Positions 1-6,142 of a stretch of DNA of 8,254 nucleotides are shown here, one piece after another. Source of the stretch: Deltaproteobacteria bacterium UBA6930 (GTDB lineage Bacteria > Myxococcota_A > UBA9160 > UBA6930). Below the pieces are notes generated by a model. It saw nothing but the letters and a program-made list of their open reading frames with translations. It was not told the DNA's origin and did not search any database. Each line of letters opens with the position of its first letter. Within the stretch, counting starts at the first letter, position 1. Made by a program: the position numbers and the translations under genes. The stretch covers positions 1 through 8,254 of the forward strand of contig DKAI01000211.1 of the NCBI GenBank assembly GCA_002450755.1, written 5' to 3'.

Positions 1-1137
1 TGCTGCAAAGGTAATGCCGTGTTGTTCGGCAATGCCAACATCGTAAAATCGATTTGGGAAGACTCTTTTAAATCGATCCAGCCCTGTTCCATCGGCCATT
101 GCAGCGGTAATACCCACAACTCGTTCATCTTCTTTAGCAATCTTTATAAGCGTGTCCGCAAAGACATTTTGGTATTTAGGAGGGCCAGGCTTAGATTTGT
201 GAAATTCGCCCGACGCAACGTCAAAAGTACCTACACCGTGATAACGAAAAGGATCACGCTGAGCAGGCTCGTAGCCAAACCCTTTGGCCGTTATAGCATG
301 AATTAAAATCGGACCTTCACCCTGACGAATCATCTCTCGAGCGTTGTTAAAGGTCTCAAGTAAAACGGACACCCGATGCCCCTGAACTGGACCAAGATAT
401 TTAAAATTTAGGGCCTCAAACAATAATCCAGGAGAAAAGAACACCTTAAGAGATTCCTCTGCCTTTTGGGCCCAATGAAGCATGTCGCCGGGCATGGAAC
501 TCAAGAAGTCTCTTGCCCAGCCCTTCATACGCCGAACCATTGGTCCTGACAACTTCCTCGAGAGGTAGGAAGACATCGCACCTACATTGGGTGAAATAGA
601 CATTTCATTGTCATTTAGAACAACGATGAGGTTTGACTGCCCAAGGTCGCCTGCATGGTTTAACGCCTCGAAAGCCATCCCTGCGGTCATCCCTCCATCA
701 CCAATTAACGCGATCGCGCAATTATCACCGCCTTTCGCTTCAATGGCACGAGCCATCCCAAGTGCGGCCGATATCGAAGTTCCGGCATGCCCCGCACCAA
801 AATGATCGTATATAGACTCATCCCTACGCAAAAACTTTCCAATACCTCCGCGCTGCCCAATATTCTCAAAATTGCCCCTTCGTCCAGTGAGGAGCTTATG
901 CGGGTAACCTTGATGCCCAACATCAAGAACAAGCCGATCCTGGGGGGTTTCAAAGGTGTAATGAATCGCTGTAATGAGTTCACATGCTCCAAGGCTCGAA
1001 GCCAAGTGGCCTCCTACGCGGGAAACTTGCTCAATTATCTCCTCTCGGAGCTCGCGAGCCACCTGAGGTACCTGTTCCGGAGCGAGAGCTCTTAAATCTG
1101 TGGGCGATTTAATACCGTCTAGTAACTTCTTGCTCAT
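1..1137 (-). CDS. dxs: 1-deoxy-D-xylulose-5-phosphate synthase, partial (C-terminus beyond window)
   Basis: DXS condenses pyruvate and glyceraldehyde-3-phosphate into DXP using thiamine diphosphate and is the entry step of the MEP isoprenoid pathway in the cytosol. I translated 379 codons with no stop up to the window edge; the family is about 620 residues, so roughly 60% is present. Visible motifs are GGH (42-44, active-site His), DVGHQGYPHK (72-81), GDGGMTAG (146-153) with LNDNEMSIS (174-182) forming the Mg/thiamine-diphosphate site, and DVGIAEQH (366-373), whose Glu371 matches the catalytic Glu370 of E. coli Dxs. The start is ATG at 1137; an in-frame GTG two codons upstream (1143) is possible, and neither has a strong Shine-Dalgarno. 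It is the last visible gene of the ctpA-xseA-xseB-ispA-dxs operon, 37 bases after ispA. Nothing looks broken. The identification is very secure. Confidence 0.97.
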   Translation of the reverse strand, partial: MSKKLLDGIKSPTDLRALAPEQVPQVARELREEIIEQVSRVGGHLASSLGACELITAIHYTFETPQDRLVLDVGHQGYPHKLLTGRRGNFENIGQRGGIGKFLRRDESIYDHFGAGHAGTSISAALGMARAIEAKGGDNCAIALIGDGGMTAGMAFEALNHAGDLGQSNLIVVLNDNEMSISPNVGAMSSYLSRKLSGPMVRRMKGWARDFLSSMPGDMLHWAQKAEESLKVFFSPGLLFEALNFKYLGPVQGHRVSVLLETFNNAREMIRQGEGPILIHAITAKGFGYEPAQRDPFRYHGVGTFDVASGEFHKSKPGPPKYQNVFADTLIKIAKEDERVVGITAAMADGTGLDRFKRVFPNRFYDVGIAEQHGITFAA

Positions 1138-1174
1138 GTACACTGATTCCACAAAATGTTCGACTCCCCTGGTC

Positions 1175-2023
1175 CTACTTAGCAGAAATTTCCGCCACAA
1201 ACCGAATGAAGCCTCGTAAGGCTTCCCCTGAACTTCCAAACCCCGTAATCTCCTCAGCCGCCAAGCGCAAATGTTCCCCTGCAAGTTGCCGTGCACTACG
1301 CTCGTCTCGAACTCTCAATATGGTACAGGACTCTTTCTTATCTCGATCTAAGCAGTCATCCCCAATCTGGAAAGCTAAACCTAAGTGCCGACCAAACCGC
1401 TCAAGTCGAGTCCTATCTTGAGATGAAGCGAGCGCACAGCGCGCTCCAATCGAAGCAGAGGCTCCAAAAAGTGCTGCCGTTTTCCTTCCATGGACAGACT
1501 GTATCCGACCGGCGAGTCCAGCCGAAGGTGCGTCGGAGTCGCCCATCGCAAGATCGTCAGCTTGCCCGCCGACAAGGTTGCGCCCCCCCCCGGCAAGGGC
1601 CAAATCCGAAACTGCACCCTGAGCCCAGCTCTCCGTTGCGCCACCAATCGTTTCGAATGCTAGCGCCTGAAGAGCATCGCCTGCGAGGACGGCAAGGGCC
1701 TCCCCAAATTTGATATGAACCGTTGGACGGCCCCTCCTTACCGAGTCGTTATCCATACAAGGCAGGTCGTCGTGTATTAATGAATAGGTGTGCAAGAACT
1801 CGACCGCTGCAGCAGCTCGGATCGCATCCCCTTGCGTTCCACCTGCCGCCTCACATGCTGCAATTAACAATACAGGCCTGAGTCTCTTCCCCCCAGGAAA
1901 AACAAGGTGAGCCATTGCCCTCTCTAAGTCTTTAGGTATCTCAGTTGAAAAAAGTCTCCTCTCGAGCTCGACATCGACCTTCTCGCTAGTTTCAGAAAGA
2001 TATAAAGAAAAATCGACGACCAC
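1175..2023 (-). CDS. ispA: Short-chain polyprenyl diphosphate synthase (farnesyl/geranylgeranyl diphosphate synthase family) with shortened C-terminal loop
   Basis: This trans-prenyltransferase condenses IPP with allylic diphosphates to give C15 or C20 chains. With a GTG start it has 282 residues (E. coli IspA has 299). Motifs: GGKRLRP (44-50, IPP binding), first aspartate-rich motif DDLPCMD (85-91) followed by RRGRPTVH, GGQADDLA (152-159), HGRKTAALFG (178-187), and second aspartate motif DDCLD (222-226) after GLAFQI. The usual segment after the second motif, with GKxxGxD and KxTYP, is about 14 residues shorter here; the reading frame is open throughout. I chose GTG at 2023 because AAGGGA lies 9 bases upstream; a TTG at 2032 would give 285 residues but sits directly against that site. 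Product length (C15 or C20) cannot be told. Placement between xseB and dxs supports ispA. A nine-G run encodes Gly-Gly-Gly at 145-147. Confidence 0.93.
   Translation of the reverse strand: MVVDFSLYLSETSEKVDVELERRLFSTEIPKDLERAMAHLVFPGGKRLRPVLLIAACEAAGGTQGDAIRAAAAVEFLHTYSLIHDDLPCMDNDSVRRGRPTVHIKFGEALAVLAGDALQALAFETIGGATESWAQGAVSDLALAGGGRNLVGGQADDLAMGDSDAPSAGLAGRIQSVHGRKTAALFGASASIGARCALASSQDRTRLERFGRHLGLAFQIGDDCLDRDKKESCTILRVRDERSARQLAGEHLRLAAEEITGFGSSGEALRGFIRFVAEISAK
1583..1591 (-). repeat. G9 homopolymer inside ispA
   Basis: Nine consecutive Cs on the plus strand read as GGG GGG GGG in the ispA coding frame, just before the GGQ motif. A one-base slip would truncate the enzyme. The tract may be a slippage site or merely a sequencing-sensitive spot. 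Confidence 0.9.
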
Positions 2024-2032
2024 AGTTTGCAA

Positions 2033-2038
2033 TCCCTT
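2033..2038 (-). promoter_or_regulatory. Ribosome binding site deciding the ispA start
   Basis: The minus-strand hexamer AAGGGA is complementary to the 16S rRNA tail. It is 9 bases upstream of GTG at 2023 but directly abuts the TTG at 2032. Spacing therefore favours GTG. No other in-frame start exists before the upstream TAG at 2075-2077. Confidence 0.6.
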
Positions 2039-2128
2039 GCAGCGTTCCCAGGCGTGGCCATTAGAGTATCTTCCCTAAAACGACCAAAATTCCCAAGCGC
2101 ATTTCGAACGATTCAATGAGGCGCGATG

Positions 2129-2422
2129 TTAATCCATTTCCTCATCTGGGGTAAAAGGGCCTCTAGTTCCCAAATCTTTTCCGTCCAGGAGGACCTCTAC
2201 TCTCTGTTCAGCCTCGCTCAGGCGTTGACCACAGGTTCGAGAAAGTTCAATACCTTCCTCAAAAGCCAATAAAGAGCCATCGAGGGTCAGTTCTCCAGAC
2301 TCGAGTTTTTCTACAATTTCCTGCAATCGAGCCAAAGCCTCTTCGATGGTTAGGCTTGTTGATTCAGGCCCATCGGTTTTAGAAGCTTTTACACCCGATG
2401 CTTTTCGCTTTGTTCTTGCCAC
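2129..2422 (-). CDS. xseB: Exodeoxyribonuclease VII small subunit
   Basis: XseB is the small helical subunit of exonuclease VII, which degrades single-stranded DNA in both directions; several XseB copies bind the coiled-coil region of each XseA. The 97-residue protein has a lysine-rich N-terminal tail (1-16) followed by the family signature: LTIEEALARLQEIVEKLESG (24-43), then LTLDGSLLAFEEGIEL and a C-terminal amphipathic helix LSEAEQRVEVLL (68-79). The start is GTG at 2422; upstream codons in this frame reach a TAG within four codons, so no longer form is possible. The Shine-Dalgarno is weak, suggesting coupling to xseA, which ends 37 bases upstream. A gap of about 105 bases then separates it from ispA. 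The extended basic N-terminus is a little longer than in E. coli XseB (about 80 residues). Confidence 0.95.
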   Translation of the reverse strand: MARTKRKASGVKASKTDGPESTSLTIEEALARLQEIVEKLESGELTLDGSLLAFEEGIELSRTCGQRLSEAEQRVEVLLDGKDLGTRGPFTPDEEMD

Positions 2423-2459
2423 AGCCCGAAACTAACCCCGGCCGGATTAAGCGTCAAAC

Positions 2460-3701
2460 CTAACTCAAAGGGTCTTCTTCGCTGACCTCTTCAATTACTA
2501 CTTGAGTTTCGCCCTCATAGAAACGCAAACTTAGCCGGTCGCCTGTTTTTAAATCACTCGCACTTAACACCGCTGCCCCTTCTCGATTGGTCGCAATGCT
2601 GTAACCTCGGCCCAAGACAGCCAAAGGCGACAAAGCGTCTAGGCTTCCAGCTCGAACGACTAATTCGGTTCTCGAATTCTCAAGAATTCGACGCATGCTT
2701 TCCTTCAGTCTTGCGGATAGCCGCAGCAGATTCGATCGATGATCGCCTAAACGAATCCAAGGAGCGTTTCCTTCTAACTGACTTTCCTTTAGCAACCAGT
2801 CTTTCTCGAGCAGATTGCGACTGCGCTCGAACGTCAGTATTAGTTGATCTCCTAGGTGACCTAGACGGTCTGATAAAACTTCTCTGTCTTCTACTACCAG
2901 AGCAGCGGCTGCTGAGGGAGTCGGAGCTCGAAGATCCGAGGCGAGGTCGGCAATAGTAACATCCGTCTCATGTCCTACTCCCGAAACAATAGGCGTTTCT
3001 GAGGCTCTTATCGCGCGCGCTAATAGCTCGGTATTAAAAGGAGCGAGATCCTCCAAGGACCCCCCCCCTCTCACAAGGAGTATCACTCCAACGTCCTCAC
3101 AAGCGCCAAGCGACTTAAGACCTTCTGCAAGTTCAAGCGCCGCTCCAGCCCCCTGGACACTTGCAGGCGCGAGCAGAATAGGCACGTCAGGAGCGCGCCC
3201 TGCTAACACCTCAATCACATCGTGTATCGCTGCACCTTTCTCTGATGTCACGACACCTATCGTCCCAGGATATTGAGGGAGCTCTCTCTTCAAGTTTTCG
3301 TCGAACAAGCCTTCGGTCTGAAGTGCGGCGTGAAGCTGATCAAATGCGAGTTGGAGAGACCCCAGGCCCTTCGGGTGGACATCTCTTACTACAATTTGCA
3401 GGTCTCCTCGCTGCGAATAAACTGACAACTCGCCAGAGACAACAACCGAAAGTCCGTCTTCCAAATCAAACGGTACGCGTTGTGCATAGTTTCGAAAGAG
3501 GGCTGATCGAAGCTGCGAATCTTTGTCCTTCAATGTGAAATAGACGTGCCCCGATGAAGCACGATGCACATTGCTTACCTCGCCTTCAATCCACAGCTCA
3601 CCGACTTTTTCTTCTAGTAGAGCACGGAGCCCAGTAACCACTTGGGAAACCGAAAACACATGCCGGCCTAAGGCACCTTGCTCCTGCTCAAAGGGACCCA
3701 T
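2460..3701 (-). CDS. xseA: Exodeoxyribonuclease VII large subunit
   Basis: XseA is the catalytic, DNA-binding subunit of exonuclease VII. With ATG at 3701 it has 413 residues, somewhat short against about 450 in E. coli and Bacillus, mainly through a shorter central coiled-coil region. In order: an OB-fold (about 14-110; ELWIEGEVSN, SSGHVYFTLKD), the catalytic domain (YPGTIGVVTSEKGAAIHDVI at 144-163, LVRGGGSLEDL at 209-219, VSGVGHETDVTIAD at 239-252, LRAPTPSAAA at 257-266), the helical XseB-binding region (about 270-350) and a C-terminal segment LSPLAVLGRGYSIA (357-370). The motif residues Asp161, Arg211, His244 and Asp247 are all present. TTG codons at 3704 and 3707 are alternative starts; GGTGG ahead of them fits either choice. 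The gene lies 46 bases after ctpA and 37 before xseB. A nine-G run encodes the RGGGS glycines. Confidence 0.96.
   Translation of the reverse strand: MGPFEQEQGALGRHVFSVSQVVTGLRALLEEKVGELWIEGEVSNVHRASSGHVYFTLKDKDSQLRSALFRNYAQRVPFDLEDGLSVVVSGELSVYSQRGDLQIVVRDVHPKGLGSLQLAFDQLHAALQTEGLFDENLKRELPQYPGTIGVVTSEKGAAIHDVIEVLAGRAPDVPILLAPASVQGAGAALELAEGLKSLGACEDVGVILLVRGGGSLEDLAPFNTELLARAIRASETPIVSGVGHETDVTIADLASDLRAPTPSAAAALVVEDREVLSDRLGHLGDQLILTFERSRNLLEKDWLLKESQLEGNAPWIRLGDHRSNLLRLSARLKESMRRILENSRTELVVRAGSLDALSPLAVLGRGYSIATNREGAAVLSASDLKTGDRLSLRFYEGETQVVIEEVSEEDPLS
3060..3068 (-). repeat. G9 homopolymer inside xseA
   Basis: Nine Cs on the plus strand encode the three glycines of the RGGGSLEDL motif in xseA. 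It is the second run of this length in the same operon. A one-base slip would cut the protein within the catalytic domain. Confidence 0.9.
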
Positions 3702-3747
3702 CAACAAGGCGCCACCAAAAATAGCTTTCGACTAATAGTCCGCCTCT

Positions 3748-5106
3748 TCATTCGACTTCTGCGGCCCGAACCGGTTCTCCCGGGGGACTCTCCTTTTGCC
3801 TTAGACTCTCGAAATATGTCCAACTCTTCAAAACCTCTATTGCTCTTGCGAGCTGGATATCATTCTCGTAGTTGAAAGTAGACCTGACCTCTCGTCCTTC
3901 TGGTCGAGGAAAATGGCCTTTAAGATCCTTCTCACGCGGACGCACGTGTCTCGTCGTTTCTGCAGGGAGCTGACTAGAAGTGTCTACCCTAATATCAGGC
4001 TCTATACCAACCTCCTGAATTGAACGTCCATCCGGTGTGTAGTAAAGGGCTGTGGTGAGACGTAAACCGGATCCGTCCTCGAGAGGGTAAACGGTCTGCA
4101 CCGATCCTTTCCCAAATGTGGGGACACCTACAACCAGCGCTCTCTTTTGATCCTGCAATGCTCCAGCAACAATCTCTGAAGCGCTCGCGCTTCCTTCATT
4201 AACTAAAACCACAAGGGGGTATTGAGCCTCAGCTCCCGACCTTGCCCGGAACTCACTTTTTGATGTGTCTTGGCGACCTTCTGTGTAAACGATCAATCCT
4301 TCATCCAGCCACAGGTCCGCGACTGCCACAGCCTGATCCAAGAGGCCGCCGGGGTTGTCACGAAGGTCAATAATCGCTCCTGAAAGTTCGACTTCGTTTT
4401 CTCTCAACAGTTGCGCAATAGAAAGCTCTAATTCCTCCGCAGTGCGCTGCTGAAAAGATCTCACTCTAAAATAGGCGTAGTCATCGTCTAGCAGCTCAGT
4501 ACTTACGGAAGCGACCTTTACCAAATCACGAACTATTTCAATCGCCTTTTGCCCTACCAAGCCCTCACGCTTTATATAAATAGTGATTGAAGATCCTTTG
4601 GGCCCTCGCATTAAAGCAACCGCTTCATGAAGTTCAAGACCTTCTGTCGTCCGACAGGGGCTCTCCCAATCATGGGGTATTTTGCCTGGGCAAAGACGAG
4701 TAATCTGATCCTGGGGCTTCACACCAGCCTTCGCGGCCGGCGTGCCTTCGATAGGCGAAACCACCTCAACGTAACCTTCTCTCTTCTTAACAACTTCGAT
4801 CCCCAAACCTACAAACTCTCCCCTTGTATCGGTCTTCATTTCCCTATGAGAATCAGGATCTAAGTAGCTTGAGTGAGGATCAAGCGAAGCGAGCATTCCC
4901 CTTACTGCACCTTGCACAAGCGATCGGTCGTCGACAGTTTCGACGTAATTCTGACTAATCAATCTAAAAGCATCGCTGAGTATGGACAACATCTTGTAGC
5001 GATTGTCTCCAAGACTACTGGAGGCACCTACCGTAAGTCCCAGAACAAGAAAAATCGTGAAACCTGTCAAAAGCCCCTTTAAGAACCGAGAGTCAAACGG
5101 AAGCAT
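3748..5106 (-). CDS. ctpA: S41-family carboxy-terminal processing protease (CtpA/Prc type)
   Basis: CtpA proteases are periplasmic Ser-Lys peptidases that trim C-termini of exported proteins and often control murein hydrolases. The 452-residue protein starts with an N-terminal membrane signal/anchor (about 9-32, GLLTGFTIFLVLGLTVGA), then a helical region with LDPHSSYLDP (75-84), a PDZ domain (about 97-185, GEFVGLGIEV, GTPAAKAGVKPQDQI) and the S41 core with LRDNPGG (248-254). The catalytic dyad is Ser308 (NEGSASASE) and Lys333 (TFGKGSVQ), with Gln337 four residues later as in E. coli Prc. ATG at 5106 has AAAGG six bases upstream. An insertion in the PDZ carries the only two cysteines, Cys139 and Cys151. 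The C-terminal tail (380-452) is charged and not recognised. It is the first gene of the minus-strand operon. The specific substrate is unknown. Confidence 0.95.
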   Translation of the reverse strand: MLPFDSRFLKGLLTGFTIFLVLGLTVGASSSLGDNRYKMLSILSDAFRLISQNYVETVDDRSLVQGAVRGMLASLDPHSSYLDPDSHREMKTDTRGEFVGLGIEVVKKREGYVEVVSPIEGTPAAKAGVKPQDQITRLCPGKIPHDWESPCRTTEGLELHEAVALMRGPKGSSITIYIKREGLVGQKAIEIVRDLVKVASVSTELLDDDYAYFRVRSFQQRTAEELELSIAQLLRENEVELSGAIIDLRDNPGGLLDQAVAVADLWLDEGLIVYTEGRQDTSKSEFRARSGAEAQYPLVVLVNEGSASASEIVAGALQDQKRALVVGVPTFGKGSVQTVYPLEDGSGLRLTTALYYTPDGRSIQEVGIEPDIRVDTSSQLPAETTRHVRPREKDLKGHFPRPEGREVRSTFNYENDIQLARAIEVLKSWTYFESLRQKESPPGEPVRAAEVE

Positions 5107-5162
5107 GGCTACCTTTCTACTTCGTCGTAGACCAATGGAATTGAGCTAAATCAACCCCGAGC

Positions 5163-5183
5163 AGGTCATGACAAATATGACCT
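5163..5183. promoter_or_regulatory. Inverted repeat, possible operator for ctpA
   Basis: AGGTCAT and ATGACCT form a perfect 7-bp dyad around a 7-base spacer. It lies 57 bases or more upstream of the ctpA start codon and beside a minus-strand TTGACT. The 14-base centre-to-centre spacing would suit a dimeric regulator. By base statistics, one such 7-bp dyad could arise by chance in a region this size, so support is weak. Confidence 0.3.
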
Positions 5184-5262
5184 AAGTCAGTCAAAGAGGA
5201 TGCCCAATCCCCCGAAACCCACCATCCCTAGCCGGTTTCGAGGGTCTATCCAAAGGGGCGGT

Positions 5263-5275
5263 TGTCTCAGAGACA
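5263..5275. promoter_or_regulatory. 13-bp palindrome just upstream of the mlaA promoter
   Basis: TGTCTC-A-GAGACA is a perfect 6+1+6 dyad ending five bases before the -35 hexamer at 5281. This is a usual position for an activator or repressor site. No regulator gene is present in the window to pair with it. Confidence 0.35.
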
Positions 5276-5280
5276 CTATT

Positions 5281-5310
5281 TTGTCAAATTTCGCCCCTAG
5301 GGGCTATACG
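5281..5310 (+). promoter_or_regulatory. Candidate sigma70-type promoter for mlaA with palindromic spacer
   Basis: The -35 is TTGTCA (5281-5286, five of six matches to consensus). The -10 is TATACG (5305-5310, four of six) after an 18-base spacer. A perfect 12-bp palindrome GCCCCTAGGGGC fills 5293-5304 and abuts the -10. The expected transcript start near 5317 would leave a leader of about 47 bases. A second -10-like TATACC at 5313-5318 is also possible but would give a 26-base spacer. Confidence 0.5.
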
Positions 5311-5347
5311 AGTATACCGCTCTACGCTGTAAGCTTCAGTGTAGATT

Positions 5348-5355
5348 GAGAGAGG
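5348..5355 (+). promoter_or_regulatory. Ribosome binding site of mlaA
   Basis: GAGAGAGG lies 8 bases before ATG at 5364. It sits inside the possible longer reading frame from TTG at 5346, which argues that ATG 5364 is the real start. Confidence 0.65.
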
Positions 5356-5363
5356 CAACTAAA

Positions 5364-6107
5364 ATGACTAGCAAAGACATATTTAAATTTTTCAAAGTCC
5401 TGGGAATGGGAGATCGAACTCGAGGGCGCCTCAGCAGCAAGTTTTTACTGATTATTGCCTGCGCCATCCTATGCGGACAGCCGAGCTGGGGAGGGGCCAG
5501 AGAGGGCTTCAACAGCGCAAATCGGAGTTTCAACTTTTGGTTGCTGGATCACCTTTTTGAGCCTGTGGCTCGGGGTTACAATTTTATCATGCCTAAGTGG
5601 GGCCAAGCCGGCGTGCGAAACGCTTTAGAGAACCTCGCCCGACCCAGAGACGCTGTCCAAAGTCTACTGCAAGGAAAAGTAAGAAGAGCCGGAAGCCATT
5701 TGGGGGCTTTGCTTATAGATTCTACCCTCGGCATTGGTGGCCTAACGCGCCCATCCGAACGTTGGTTAGCTGTAGAACCTCCAGAGACAATGAACGAAAC
5801 CTTAGGTGTCTACGGAATGCCGGAAGGCCCTTATCTCGTCTTACCTCTCCTCGGTGAGACTTGTCCTCGCTGTCTAGTTGGTCGCGCAGTCGATACTGCC
5901 CTCTATCCAATTGGGCTACTGGATGGAGTCCCTCACGGTGTTGAGACTCCGATCGAGGCAGTGAACTTCCTCGCAAGGCAAATGCCAAAACCTGGAGCAC
6001 CCAAGGAAGATTGGGATCGTTACGAAAAAATACTAAAGGAAAGGCCAACCGACGAAGAAGCCGAACGGCTCTTTCACGAAAATCTTGCAGCGGACGTGGC
6101 TGACTAG
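5364..6107 (+). CDS. mlaA: MlaA/VacJ-family outer-membrane lipid asymmetry protein
   Basis: MlaA removes mislocalised phospholipids from the outer leaflet of the outer membrane and passes them to the periplasmic Mla shuttle. The 247-residue protein has a long charged N-region, a hydrophobic stretch FLLIIACAILCG (27-38), then the family core: EGFNSANRSFNFWLLDHLFEPVARGYNF (47-74), ALENLARPRDAVQSLLQGK (87-105), STLGIGGLTRP (120-130), ETLGVYGMPEGPYLVLPLLG (145-164). IIAC at 30-33 fits a lipobox only with a very short hydrophobic core; cleavage by signal peptidase I after GGA (43-45) is an alternative. The segment after the core, usually like GPSSLRD, is GETCPRC here, giving Cys167 and Cys170. The acidic C-terminus (212-247) has no recognised motif. 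No mlaBCDEF genes are visible. Start chosen by the GAGAGAGG site. Confidence 0.93.
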   Translation: MTSKDIFKFFKVLGMGDRTRGRLSSKFLLIIACAILCGQPSWGGAREGFNSANRSFNFWLLDHLFEPVARGYNFIMPKWGQAGVRNALENLARPRDAVQSLLQGKVRRAGSHLGALLIDSTLGIGGLTRPSERWLAVEPPETMNETLGVYGMPEGPYLVLPLLGETCPRCLVGRAVDTALYPIGLLDGVPHGVETPIEAVNFLARQMPKPGAPKEDWDRYEKILKERPTDEEAERLFHENLAADVAD

Positions 6108-6124
6108 GAGAGACTTCAGATACA

Positions 6125-6142
6125 GTTCGGGGACCCCCGAAC
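6125..6142 (+). terminator. Strong GC-rich hairpin after mlaA, no T-tract
   Basis: GTTCGGGG and CCCCGAAC are perfect 8-base arms around two central bases; as RNA this folds to at least a 7-bp stem with a GACC tetraloop. It begins 18 bases after the mlaA stop. No run of T follows on either strand, so it is not a classical intrinsic terminator. It may protect the 3' end of the mlaA transcript, assist termination or be a protein-binding dyad. Confidence 0.4.

Larger units (their letters stand above)
5107..5363. promoter_or_regulatory. Divergent intergenic region between ctpA and mlaA
   Basis: This 257-base spacer must hold the start signals for both the minus-strand operon and the plus-strand mlaA. 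It contains no coding sequence I can support. It holds four inverted repeats (5163-5183, 5213-5240, 5263-5275, 5293-5304) and one good promoter facing mlaA. I could not find a convincing -35/-10 pair for ctpA; the nearest is a TTGACT on the minus strand (5188-5193), next to the first repeat but without a matching -10. Confidence 0.7.

Noticed and set aside
787..1095. 102-codon plus-strand reading frame
   Set aside because: It lies antisense inside dxs, whose frame is open and full of family motifs. No homology is recognised and there is no ribosome site.
1381..1647. 88-codon minus-strand frame overlapping ispA, considered as a sign of a frameshift in ispA
   Set aside because: The ispA frame itself carries all expected motifs across this segment, and the alternative frame carries none.
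1291..1713. 140-codon plus-strand reading frame opposite ispA
   Set aside because: Its composition (rich in Arg, Pro, Gln and Ser) is that of an antisense shadow. The ispA frame explains the region fully.
2024..2128. Possible small gene or promoter in the 105-base gap between xseB and ispA
   Set aside because: No reading frame of note and no convincing -35/-10 pair; only the ispA ribosome site could be supported.
5346..5363. Upstream TTG start extending MlaA by six residues
   Set aside because: The extension runs through the good Shine-Dalgarno GAGAGAGG, and the ATG at 5364 has ideal spacing.
5722..6048. 108-codon minus-strand frame opposite mlaA
   Set aside because: Antisense shadow with no recognisable domain; the mlaA frame has conserved motifs throughout.
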